Shown piece after piece: positions 32,472 through 40,327 of a DNA stretch of 64,000 nucleotides (position 1 is its first letter; every line of letters starts with the position of its first letter). This DNA is from Hufsiella ginkgonis. Lineage in GTDB: Bacteria > Bacteroidota > Bacteroidia > Sphingobacteriales > Sphingobacteriaceae. The notes beneath the pieces are model-generated. The model was not told the DNA's origin and did no database searches. It saw only the letters and a program-made list of their open reading frames with translations. The stretch covers positions 248,001-312,000 of the forward strand of contig NZ_WVHS01000005.1 in the NCBI RefSeq assembly GCF_009834915.1, read 5' to 3'. The translations under genes were made by a program, and so were the position numbers.

Positions 32472-33599
32472 GTGGCCGGTATCTATATTCATATTCCTTT
32501 CTGCAAAAAAGCCTGTCACTACTGTGATTTCCACTTCAGTACGTCGCTGACCTATAAAGCCGGGATGCTTGATGCCATCCGTAAAGAGATCGTACTGCGC
32601 AAAAGCTATCTGCGGGGCGAGGCGGTAGAGACCATCTATTTAGGTGGCGGTACTCCCTCGCTGCTCTACGCCGGTGAGCTTACACAGATCATTGACACCA
32701 TCGGCAATACACATACCGTTTCGCCAACGGCCGAGATCACGATAGAAGCTAACCCCGACGACCTCGATCCCGCCCGGGTCCGGGCGCTCCGGGCAACCGA
32801 CGTTAACCGGTTCAGTATCGGGATCCAGTCGTTTTTTGAAGAGGACCTGCGCTGGATGAATCGCGCCCATACTGCGCAGGAAGGGGAAGATGCCCTTAAA
32901 AGGGTGCTCGATGCGGGGTTTACCAACATTACTACCGACCTTATTTATGGTTTCCCACAATTGTCCCCGGAGAAGTGGACAGCCAACATGGAGAAAACCA
33001 TCGGGTTCGGCATCCCCCACATTTCCGCTTATGCGATGACGGTGGAACCTAAAACCCCGCTGGCCTCTTTTATCACCAGGGGAAAAGAAGCGCCCATGAA
33101 CGATCTACAAAGCGCCAGGCAATTCACGGAGCTAATGAACGTGCTCAGGTCGGCTGGCTTTGAGCATTACGAGATCTCTAATTTCGCGTTGCCTGGCAAA
33201 CGCTCTAAACACAACTCCAATTACTGGAATGGTGTACCATACCTGGGCATCGGTCCGTCCGCTCATTCGTACAATGGCGATAGCCGGCAGTGGAACGTAG
33301 CGAACAATGCGAAGTACATGTCCTCGATCGCCGAAGGGGCGATACCCCGCGAGATCGAAGTATTAACCGTCAGCAACCGCATCAATGAATACCTGATGAC
33401 GGCCCTCCGGAAAATAGAAGGCATTGATCTTGACCATGTTTCGGCCGCCTTCGGTACCCCTTACAGCAGGTTGATCGAGGCAGATCTCCGCCAGTTCACC
33501 GGTAACAATTGGATAATAAAGTCGGGGATGCGCTTTACCCTCACAGACGAGGGTAAATTATTTGCCGATCATATTGCTTCGGAGATCATGGTTGAGTAA
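32472..33599 (+). CDS. hemW: Radical SAM heme chaperone HemW
   Basis: Radical SAM protein of the HemN/HemW group, thought to insert heme into respiratory proteins. 375 residues. The [4Fe-4S] motif CKKACHYCDF lies 10 residues from the start; then ETIYLGGGTPSLL, RFSIGIQSF and GFEHYEISNFALPG. The start is GTG at 32472: the ATG at 32415 overlaps nadE by 47 nt and adds an unrelated N-terminus, and the next ATG is past the Cys motif. Length and the short C-terminal domain favour HemW over coproporphyrinogen oxidase HemN. Confidence 0.9.
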   Translation: MAGIYIHIPFCKKACHYCDFHFSTSLTYKAGMLDAIRKEIVLRKSYLRGEAVETIYLGGGTPSLLYAGELTQIIDTIGNTHTVSPTAEITIEANPDDLDPARVRALRATDVNRFSIGIQSFFEEDLRWMNRAHTAQEGEDALKRVLDAGFTNITTDLIYGFPQLSPEKWTANMEKTIGFGIPHISAYAMTVEPKTPLASFITRGKEAPMNDLQSARQFTELMNVLRSAGFEHYEISNFALPGKRSKHNSNYWNGVPYLGIGPSAHSYNGDSRQWNVANNAKYMSSIAEGAIPREIEVLTVSNRINEYLMTALRKIEGIDLDHVSAAFGTPYSRLIEADLRQFTGNNWIIKSGMRFTLTDEGKLFADHIASEIMVE

Positions 33600-33608
33600 T
33601 TTACCCGG

Positions 33609-34493
33609 ATGAACGCAATCACCTGCTTCGGCGAAATCCTTTGGGATTGTTTTGAAAACCAGGAAATACCTGGCGGCGCACCCATGAATGTGGCCCTGCA
33701 CCTGCTCCGGCAGGGGAATAAAAGCACCATGATCAGCGCCGTGGGAAACGACCAGGCGGGTGAGTTATTACTCCGTTATCTTTTTGAGCAGGGCCTGTCG
33801 ATCGATCACATCCAGGTGCACCCGGGAAAACCCACCGGCAAGGTAACGGTAGTGATCGATGAGCGGAAACAAGCCTCTTATACCATTCACCAGCCGGTAG
33901 CCTGGGATGAGATCCAACCGCCGGGAGACGATCTTCCACCCATGGACGCCCTGGTATTCGGTTCACTGGCGTGCAGGTCGGGGGTTTCAAGATCGACCTT
34001 ATCCGGGTTGCTTCAACAACCCGGGTTAAAGGTTTTCGACATGAATATTCGTCCCCCGTACGTATCCGCCGACCTGATCGACGCCTTATTAGTGGCTTCA
34101 AATATACTGAAGATCAACGAGCACGAGCTTGCCTATTTAGAGGAGCATTACAGGCTGAAGGGATCTTCTGATAAAGAAAAACTGCAGGACCTGCAAAACA
34201 GGTTCAGTTTACAACTGATCTGTGTAACCCTTGGCGAAAAAGGTGCAGTAGTTTTATCCGGCAACGAACTTTTCAGTCACCCGGGCTATCCTGTTGAAGT
34301 AGCCGATACGGTGGGTGCAGGCGACTCCTTCCTTGCCGCGTTTATAACCGGTTTACTTAACCATGATCCTATCGGCCAGGCACTTGAGCGGGCATGCGCT
34401 ACCGGCGCCTTGGTCGCTTCGCGGCATGGCGCCAACCCGGATTATACGTTGCGGGACATTGATCGGATCATTGCGGGACCAGGCAACGCCTGA
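33609..34493 (+). CDS. PfkB-family sugar kinase, fructokinase-like
   Basis: 294 residues of the ribokinase/PfkB family. The N-terminus has CFGEILWDCFENQEIPGGAP, where PGGAPMNVA is the usual sugar-binding stretch. Near the C-terminus DTVGAGDSF holds the catalytic Asp and anion hole. The start resembles fructokinases, but specificity is not proven. It lies 9 nt after hemW, likely the third gene of the nadE-hemW unit, with no obvious functional link. Confidence 0.87.
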   Translation: MNAITCFGEILWDCFENQEIPGGAPMNVALHLLRQGNKSTMISAVGNDQAGELLLRYLFEQGLSIDHIQVHPGKPTGKVTVVIDERKQASYTIHQPVAWDEIQPPGDDLPPMDALVFGSLACRSGVSRSTLSGLLQQPGLKVFDMNIRPPYVSADLIDALLVASNILKINEHELAYLEEHYRLKGSSDKEKLQDLQNRFSLQLICVTLGEKGAVVLSGNELFSHPGYPVEVADTVGAGDSFLAAFITGLLNHDPIGQALERACATGALVASRHGANPDYTLRDIDRIIAGPGNA

Positions 34494-34591
34494 TACCCGA
34501 CTTTATGACACTTCGTCGACCATTACTCCGCCACAACATACGCTAACACTCCCTACAAACTTTTAACTTCGAATATTCGTTAGTAAAGAGC

Positions 34592-35689
34592 ATGAGAGGA
34601 TATACTTTTTCAAATTTCAACCCAAACCACGTGCCGAAAGGCGGCTTCGAAGAGTTGTTAAAGCTTTTCCTGGAGTTGTTAAACTATACCTCCGGCGATG
34701 CGAACGAAGCCCTGGCATGGATGAACGAACTGGATAAACAGTACAAATTCACCACGAATGAATATGGAATGGGTAATTTCATCGAGGACCTGAAAAAACA
34801 AGGGTATATTGATGACAACCAGGGAGGCGGCGATTTTAAGATCACCGCCAAGACCGAGCAGGGCATCCGGCAATCGGCGCTGGAAGAGATCTTCGGCAAG
34901 CTGAAGAAATCGGGAAAGGGCAGTCACAATACCAATACTTCCGGCCTGGGAGAAGAGAAAAACGCCGACCGCCGCGAGTACCAATTTGGCGACGCTTCCG
35001 ACCAGATAGACATGACGGCCTCGATCCATAATGCGCAGATCAATCACGGGATCGGCGATTTTACGATGACCGAGCGCGACCTCGAGGTGGAGGAGAAAGA
35101 CTTTAAGACCCTCACCTCTACGGTACTGATGATCGACATCTCGCATTCCATGATCCTTTACGGCGAGGACCGTATCACGCCGGCAAAAAAGGTGGCCATG
35201 GCCCTTGCCGAAATGATCCGCACAAAGTATCCGAAAGACACCCTCGATATCGTGGTATTTGGCAATGATGCCTGGCCGATCTCCCTCAAAGACCTTGCCT
35301 ACCTGCAGGTAGGTCCCTATCATACCAATACATACGCAGGACTCGAACTGGCCACCGACCTGCTCCGCCGCCGTAAAACAACCAACAAGCAGATCTTTAT
35401 GATCACCGACGGTAAGCCCACCTGCTTAAAAGAAAACGGTAAATATTACAAAAACAGCATCGGCCTCGACCGCAAGGTGGTGAACAAAACACTAAACATG
35501 GCCGCGCAATGCAAGCGGCTTAATATCCCGATCACTACGTTCATGATCGCTAAAGACCCTTACCTCCAGCAGTTCGTGCGCCAGTTTACGGAGATAAACG
35601 GGGGGAAAGCGTTTTACAGCTCGTTAAAAGGATTGGGAGAATACATTTTTGAGGATTATATCAGGAACAGGCGGAGAACGGTGAGGTAG
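34592..35689 (+). CDS. VWA-domain protein, partner of MoxR-type ATPase
   Basis: 365 residues. The first 180 are charged and helical (GGFEELLKLFLELLNYT; Gly/Ser-rich linker near 105-120). A von Willebrand A domain follows from about 180: MIDISHSM is the MIDAS DxSxS motif, TNTYAGLELA supplies the Thr ligand, and FMITDGKPT the Asp. No signal peptide or membrane helix, so cytoplasmic. MoxR ATPases with VWA partners act as metal-insertion or complex-remodelling chaperones; the client here is unknown. The ATPase gene follows after element E. An imperfect -7 box (TAACTTCG, 34564-34571) precedes it. Confidence 0.88.
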   Translation: MRGYTFSNFNPNHVPKGGFEELLKLFLELLNYTSGDANEALAWMNELDKQYKFTTNEYGMGNFIEDLKKQGYIDDNQGGGDFKITAKTEQGIRQSALEEIFGKLKKSGKGSHNTNTSGLGEEKNADRREYQFGDASDQIDMTASIHNAQINHGIGDFTMTERDLEVEEKDFKTLTSTVLMIDISHSMILYGEDRITPAKKVAMALAEMIRTKYPKDTLDIVVFGNDAWPISLKDLAYLQVGPYHTNTYAGLELATDLLRRRKTTNKQIFMITDGKPTCLKENGKYYKNSIGLDRKVVNKTLNMAAQCKRLNIPITTFMIAKDPYLQQFVRQFTEINGGKAFYSSLKGLGEYIFEDYIRNRRRTVR

Positions 35690-35694
35690 GATAA

Positions 35695-35833
35695 TAGCCG
35701 ACGGCTGATAGCTGACAGCTGAAGCTTGCAACGTACAATAAATCATGATTAAGACATAACGGGTTGATAAAACTGAAACAAGCTAATGGCCAATAGCCAT
35801 CAGCTCTCAGCCATCGGCCGATGCTAATAGCTA
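35695..35833. repeat. Heptad repeat element E, reversed arms, VWA-MoxR gap
   Basis: Left arm 35695-35722 carries GCTGATAGCTGACAGCT and right arm 35796-35833 reads A-TAGCCA-TCAGCTC-TCAGCCA-TCGGCCG-ATGCTAA. The arms are inverted copies about 73 nt apart, but their polarity is opposite to elements A, B and D: the GATAGCT-type arm comes first. It may be two half-elements or an inside-out copy. It fills almost the whole gap. Confidence 0.75.
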
Positions 35834-35837
35834 AGGA

Positions 35838-37328
35838 ATGATACTAACACTAGGTGAATTAAAAAAATCAGGTTATAAACCGAGGTCCGTAAAAGAGGAG
35901 CTTCGGGAGAACCTGATCTCTCAGTTAAAAAATAAAGAAGCGGGTTTCGAAGGGATCATAGGGTATGAAGAAACCGTGATCCCGGACCTCCAGACAGCCA
36001 TTCTCTCGCGTCACAATATCCTGTTACTTGGCTTACGCGGTCAAGCAAAAACCCGGATCGCGAGGCTGATGATCAACCTGCTCGACGAATATGTGCCCTA
36101 TGTTTCCGGATCGGAGCTGTTTGACGACCCGATGAACCCGATCTCCTGGTTTGCCCGGACCCGCATTGCGGAGCAGGGCGACGATACCCCGATCTCCTGG
36201 CTGCATCGCTCTGAACGGTATACCGAAAAGCTGGCCACGCCGGACGTAACCGTAGCCGACCTGATCGGTGACGTCGACCCCATCAAAGCAGCCACGCTCA
36301 AGCTTACTTACTCTGACGAACGGGTGCTGCATTTCGGGCTTATTCCACGCGCGCATCGCGGCATTTTCGTCATCAACGAACTTCCTGATCTCCAGGCGAG
36401 GATCCAGGTGGCATTATTTAATATCCTGCAGGAAAAAGACATCCAGATCAGGGGATTTAAGCTGAGACTACCGCTGGACCTGCAGTTCGTGTTTACCGCG
36501 AACCCCGAAGATTATACCAACCGCGGGTCTATCGTAACGCCGCTGAAAGACCGGATCGAAAGCCAGATCCTCACCCATTACCCGCGAACTACCGAGATCT
36601 CGCTCAAGATCACGCAGCAGGAAGCCTCACTGGCCAAATCACAGCGGGAAACCGTTGAAGCCGACGGCCTGGTAAAAGACCTGGTAGAACAGATCGCCTT
36701 TGAAGCGCGCGATTCCGAATATGTGGATAAGAAATCCGGCGTTTCGGCGCGTCTTACCATCTCGGCTTATGAAAATCTCGTGAGTAACGCCGAACGGCGG
36801 ATGCTGATCAACAACGAAAAACGGACATTCGTAAGGATCTCCGATTTCCTGGGCGTGATCCCCGCCATCACCGGTAAGATCGAGCTGGTATACGAAGGTG
36901 AGCTGGAAGGTCCTGCGAAGGTGGCCAACATCCTGATCGGGAAAGCGGTAAAGAACCTGATGCTCCGTTACTTCCCGGATCCCGAGAAGTTGAAAAAATC
37001 GAAAGGTGTAAATCCCTACAGCGAAATTATTAACTGGTTCGGGGCGGGCAATACCATCGACCTGCTTGATGGGCTCACCCAGCCGGCGTATTCTGCTGCC
37101 CTGCAGTCTGTTCCGGGCTTAAAGCATGTGGTGAAGCAGTTCCATCCCCGCCTGACGGAAAACCAGCAACTGCTGCTGATGGAGTTCCTGCTGCATGGGC
37201 TGGCCGAGTTTTCACAGCTCAGCAAGTCGTACCTCGACAACGGCTTTGCGTTCAAAGACATGTTTAACAGCCTCTTTAATGCGGAGTTCGATGAAGACGA
37301 CGATTACGATGACAAAGGGCGCTATTAG
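35838..37328 (+). CDS. MoxR-type AAA+ ATPase
   Basis: 496 residues. The Walker A region reads LLLGLRGQAKTRIARL, with the AKT ending typical of MoxR rather than GKT. The Walker B strand is GIFVINELPDLQARIQVALF, with Asn-Glu where most have Asp-Glu. FVFTANPEDYTNRGSIVTPL is the sensor-1 region, and a helical lid follows. Magnesium-chelatase-like fold. The C-terminal 150 residues are extra helices ending in an acidic tail (FDEDDDYDDKG). It must work with the VWA protein upstream; client unknown. Confidence 0.9.
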   Translation: MILTLGELKKSGYKPRSVKEELRENLISQLKNKEAGFEGIIGYEETVIPDLQTAILSRHNILLLGLRGQAKTRIARLMINLLDEYVPYVSGSELFDDPMNPISWFARTRIAEQGDDTPISWLHRSERYTEKLATPDVTVADLIGDVDPIKAATLKLTYSDERVLHFGLIPRAHRGIFVINELPDLQARIQVALFNILQEKDIQIRGFKLRLPLDLQFVFTANPEDYTNRGSIVTPLKDRIESQILTHYPRTTEISLKITQQEASLAKSQRETVEADGLVKDLVEQIAFEARDSEYVDKKSGVSARLTISAYENLVSNAERRMLINNEKRTFVRISDFLGVIPAITGKIELVYEGELEGPAKVANILIGKAVKNLMLRYFPDPEKLKKSKGVNPYSEIINWFGAGNTIDLLDGLTQPAYSAALQSVPGLKHVVKQFHPRLTENQQLLLMEFLLHGLAEFSQLSKSYLDNGFAFKDMFNSLFNAEFDEDDDYDDKGRY

Positions 37329-37351
37329 CCGCACTGCCTCATAATAATTAA

Positions 37352-38608
37352 ATGGTTAACCGCCTTTACCTGCTGATAGGCATCAGCATCGCATCCCTCC
37401 TGGTAGACGTGTACCTAAGCAACGCAGTACGTACCCTGCGGCCCTCCTGGAGCGGCAGGTACCGCACATTATTCACGGCGGCGTGGTGGGGAACTTCCGC
37501 GGCCCTGGTTATAGCGGTCGGAGTGGCCTTCTTCATGAACCTGAGGCTGGGCGCCCGGTCTATCTCGCTGGTGGCTTTTTTTATCACGTTCGTAGCGAAG
37601 ATCGCTTTAACCATCTTTGTACTGCTCGACGACATCCGCCGTGCGGTAATTTATCTAAAAAGAAACAGGTCGTTAAAGAAAGAAAAAGAATCAGCTACTG
37701 CACTTCCCGGCGAAAAGATCCCGCGGTCAAAGTTCCTCTTACAGGCCGGTGTGCTCGCCGCCGGCGTGCCCTTCGCTTCCCTGGGCTATGGGGTGATCTC
37801 GGGCGTGTACGATTACCGGGTACGCCGTAAAACGCTTGTATTGCCCAACCTGCCGCAGGAGTTTGACGGCATACGGCTCGGGCAGATCTCCGACATACAC
37901 TCCGGCAGCTTTTATAACCGGAAAGCCGTGTTGGGCGGCGTAGAAATGCTCCTCGCTGAAAAACCTGACCTGGTATTTTTCACCGGCGACCTGGTGAACT
38001 TCGTTGCCCGCGAAATGCGCGACTACCAGGATATCTTTACAAAAGTAAAGGCGCCGCTCGGTGTATTTTCCACCCTGGGCAACCACGACTACGGAGATTA
38101 CCACTACGGCTTTGGTCCTACGCCCGATAAAGCGCAGAATTTGCGTGACCTGAAAACAACCCACAAGAACATGGGCTGGCAATTGCTGATGAATGAACAC
38201 AGGCGATTAAAGGTAGATGGCCGGGAAATAGGCATCCTCGGAGTCGAGAACTGGAGCGCCAACGGCTTTGTGCGGCACGGGCGCATGGACCTCGCCACGA
38301 AACATACCGGCGACCTGCCTGTAAAATTGTTACTATCGCACGATCCTTCCCACTGGCGGGCACAGGTCTTAGAACAATACCCGGATATCGACGTCATGTT
38401 TAGCGGCCATACCCATGGGATGCAGCTGGGCGTCAGGACCGAACATTTCCAGTGGAGCCCGGTAAAGTATATTTATAATGAATGGGCAGGCCTGTATCGC
38501 GAGCGGCACCAGCAACTTTACGTGAATGTTGGCTACGGTTTCCTGGGCTACCCTGGCCGGGTTGGAATATTACCCGAAATTACGATCTTTGAATTAAAGC
38601 GAAGCTAA
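37352..38608 (+). CDS. Membrane-anchored metallophosphoesterase
   Basis: 418 residues. Three or four N-terminal membrane helices (about 5-22, 40-60, 68-90, 125-145) carry a calcineurin-like phosphoesterase: GQISDIHSGSF, FFTGDLVNF, TLGNHDYGDY, LLSHDPSHW and FSGHTHGMQLG supply all the metal ligands (DxH, GD, GNHD, H, GHxH). Related to YaeI/YkuE-type enzymes; likely acts outside the inner membrane on a phosphoester or lipid. 23 nt after the MoxR gene. Confidence 0.92.
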   Translation: MVNRLYLLIGISIASLLVDVYLSNAVRTLRPSWSGRYRTLFTAAWWGTSAALVIAVGVAFFMNLRLGARSISLVAFFITFVAKIALTIFVLLDDIRRAVIYLKRNRSLKKEKESATALPGEKIPRSKFLLQAGVLAAGVPFASLGYGVISGVYDYRVRRKTLVLPNLPQEFDGIRLGQISDIHSGSFYNRKAVLGGVEMLLAEKPDLVFFTGDLVNFVAREMRDYQDIFTKVKAPLGVFSTLGNHDYGDYHYGFGPTPDKAQNLRDLKTTHKNMGWQLLMNEHRRLKVDGREIGILGVENWSANGFVRHGRMDLATKHTGDLPVKLLLSHDPSHWRAQVLEQYPDIDVMFSGHTHGMQLGVRTEHFQWSPVKYIYNEWAGLYRERHQQLYVNVGYGFLGYPGRVGILPEITIFELKRS

Positions 38609-38637
38609 CTGTGCAGGCGGCATTCCTGTTCATCCAA

Positions 38638-39525
38638 ATGAGAAAACTGTTCCGGCAATCACTCGATTTCCTGTTATTCAGTAACCTGTTCATCGCGTTA
38701 TGCGCGGTGGCGCAAGCGTTGGTGACTTATAAGCTGCTAAACGCAGATCCCGACCAGTACGTGCTGGGGATCCTATTCTGCGCTACGCTGGCCCTGTACA
38801 ACTTCAGTATCATTTTCTCGAAGCCCAAGAATCCCGGGAAGTCGCCGTTTAAACGTGCGAGGTGGTTCTTTGGGCATTACCGGCTCATGATCTCGCTCAC
38901 CATCATCGTGATCGTTTCGCTGGTGCCGTTGTTTTTCTTTCTCTCGGCGCCTTCTAAATTCCTGCTGGTTTTTCTCGGTGTGGTGGCCATTGCTTATAAC
39001 ATCCCGCTTTTTACGCTGGGCGACCGGCAATTCTGCCTGCGTAACATTCCGGGCATTAAGCTTTTTATCATCGCACTGGTATGGTCGTTAAGCTGTGTGG
39101 TATTGCCGGTGCTAGAGCTTGAAAGTCACCACATCATTGCTATTTCCTCCCGCGACACCACGCTCCTGCTCGCAAAACGGTTCCTGTTTATCGCAGCTAT
39201 CGCGGTGCCCTTCGATATCCGCGACCTGTTTCACGATCGCTTTAACGATCTCAAAACTATCCCTGTATTATTCGGGGAAAAGAAAGCTTATATATTCTGC
39301 CAGTTCCTGCTGGCCGCATATGTGGTGATGCTGTTCGTGTTTAACCCGGGATTTAATCTCAACTTCCTGGGGCTTACGCTTACCATCATCGCCGCGGGAT
39401 GGCTGATCTTCCACGCAGGGGCAACAAAGGATGAGTACTATTATTTTCTTTACCTTGACGGGATCCTGGTGATGCAATACGTATTGCTGGTGCTGTGCGG
39501 GTTATTGCAGCCTTATACCTGGTAG
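38638..39525 (+). CDS. UbiA-like prenyltransferase-family membrane protein
   Basis: 295 residues with eight or nine hydrophobic helices. The segment VPFDIRDLFHDRFNDLKTIP resembles the second Asp-rich motif of UbiA prenyltransferases. The first motif (normally NDxxD) is not clear: the equivalent region reads LYNFSIIFSKPKNPG. It may therefore lack prenyltransferase activity or be a divergent branch. A GTG at 38611 would add nine residues; ATG at 38638 is preferred. Follows the metallophosphoesterase gene by 29 nt. Confidence 0.68.
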   Translation: MRKLFRQSLDFLLFSNLFIALCAVAQALVTYKLLNADPDQYVLGILFCATLALYNFSIIFSKPKNPGKSPFKRARWFFGHYRLMISLTIIVIVSLVPLFFFLSAPSKFLLVFLGVVAIAYNIPLFTLGDRQFCLRNIPGIKLFIIALVWSLSCVVLPVLELESHHIIAISSRDTTLLLAKRFLFIAAIAVPFDIRDLFHDRFNDLKTIPVLFGEKKAYIFCQFLLAAYVVMLFVFNPGFNLNFLGLTLTIIAAGWLIFHAGATKDEYYYFLYLDGILVMQYVLLVLCGLLQPYTW

Positions 39526-39541
39526 CCGGGAAATATTTGCG

Positions 39542-40231
39542 TTATTCTACTACGAACTTATAGCCGACCCCGCGTACGGTTTGCAGGTATTGCGGCCGGT
39601 CAGGGTTTTCCTCGATCTTTTTACGGAGACGAACGATGTGCATATCGAGCGTACGGGTATTCACATCCGAATTATAGCCCCACACTACCATCATCAGCTC
39701 GTCGCGGTTTATCACTTTGTTGATATTCTTGAGAAAATAGAGCAGTATCCTGTTCTCGAGGATGGTCAGCTCGATCTTGCGGCCTTTCTTTAACAGGGAG
39801 TGGGTATTTGGATGATGTTCCATGTCCCCAAACTTGCTTACCTCGCTTTTCTCATTGTTGATGCTGAATTTCACCTTGTTCTCGATGATCGCCACCAGCA
39901 CGTCCATGTTGAAAGGTTTGGTTACGTAATCCGAAACCCCAAAGCTGTAAGCATCGATCTTATCTACATCCTGGGCTTTCGCCGTCATCATGATCACAAG
40001 ATTGGTAAAGCCTCTTTCACGGACCCCTTTGCAAACGTCGGCGCCCTGTTTGCCGGGAAGCATCCAGTCGAGCAGCACAATATCAGGGTTCTCTGCCATG
40101 ATCAGCTCTTCCGCACTGTCTCCGTCACCGGCTTCCGTAACAGCGTATCCTTCGGCCTGGAGCCTGTGGGAAACCAGGAAACGAAGGTTCTCATCGTCTT
40201 CGATCAAGGCAATTTTTATTTCTTTCTTCAT
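39542..40231 (-). CDS. OmpR-family response regulator (RprY-like)
   Basis: 229 residues. The receiver domain has the acidic pair Asp12/Asp13, phospho-acceptor Asp55 (VLLDWMLPGKQG), a switch Thr in MMTAKAQD and Lys in VTKPFNMD. The C-terminal winged helix has LTILENRILLYFLK, VINRDELMMVVWGY, DVNTRTLDMHIVRLRKKI and TVRGVGYKF. Domain type and Bacteroidota context match RprY, but orthology is not proven. Gene order S9 peptidase, kinase, regulator suggests one transcript, with element F between kinase and regulator. Confidence 0.92.
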   Translation of the reverse strand: MKKEIKIALIEDDENLRFLVSHRLQAEGYAVTEAGDGDSAEELIMAENPDIVLLDWMLPGKQGADVCKGVRERGFTNLVIMMTAKAQDVDKIDAYSFGVSDYVTKPFNMDVLVAIIENKVKFSINNEKSEVSKFGDMEHHPNTHSLLKKGRKIELTILENRILLYFLKNINKVINRDELMMVVWGYNSDVNTRTLDMHIVRLRKKIEENPDRPQYLQTVRGVGYKFVVE

Positions 40232-40232
40232 A

Positions 40233-40327
40233 GTCAGTTATCAGTTGTCAGTTGTCAGTTTCCGGTAACCAGTTGTCATTCCCTAAACGCCTTACCGGAA
40301 CTGACAATTGGTTACAGGAAACTGATT
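40233..40327. repeat. Heptad inverted-repeat element F (TCAGT type), kinase-regulator gap
   Basis: Plus-strand units TCAGTTA-TCAGTTG-TCAGTTG-TCAGTTT-CCGGTAA-CCAGTTG keep a strict 7-nt step. The right arm (TTACCGGAACTGACAATTGG...AAACTGAT) is the inverted copy. The core CTAAACGCCTTACCGGAA resembles B and D. It fills the whole gap: it begins 1 nt from the regulator ATG and runs into the kinase stop codon (TAA, minus strand 40326-40328). Confidence 0.85.

Noticed and set aside
32415-32472. ATG at 32415 as the hemW start
   Set aside because: It overlaps nadE by 47 nt and adds residues unlike HemW; GTG at 32472 gives the normal N-terminus.
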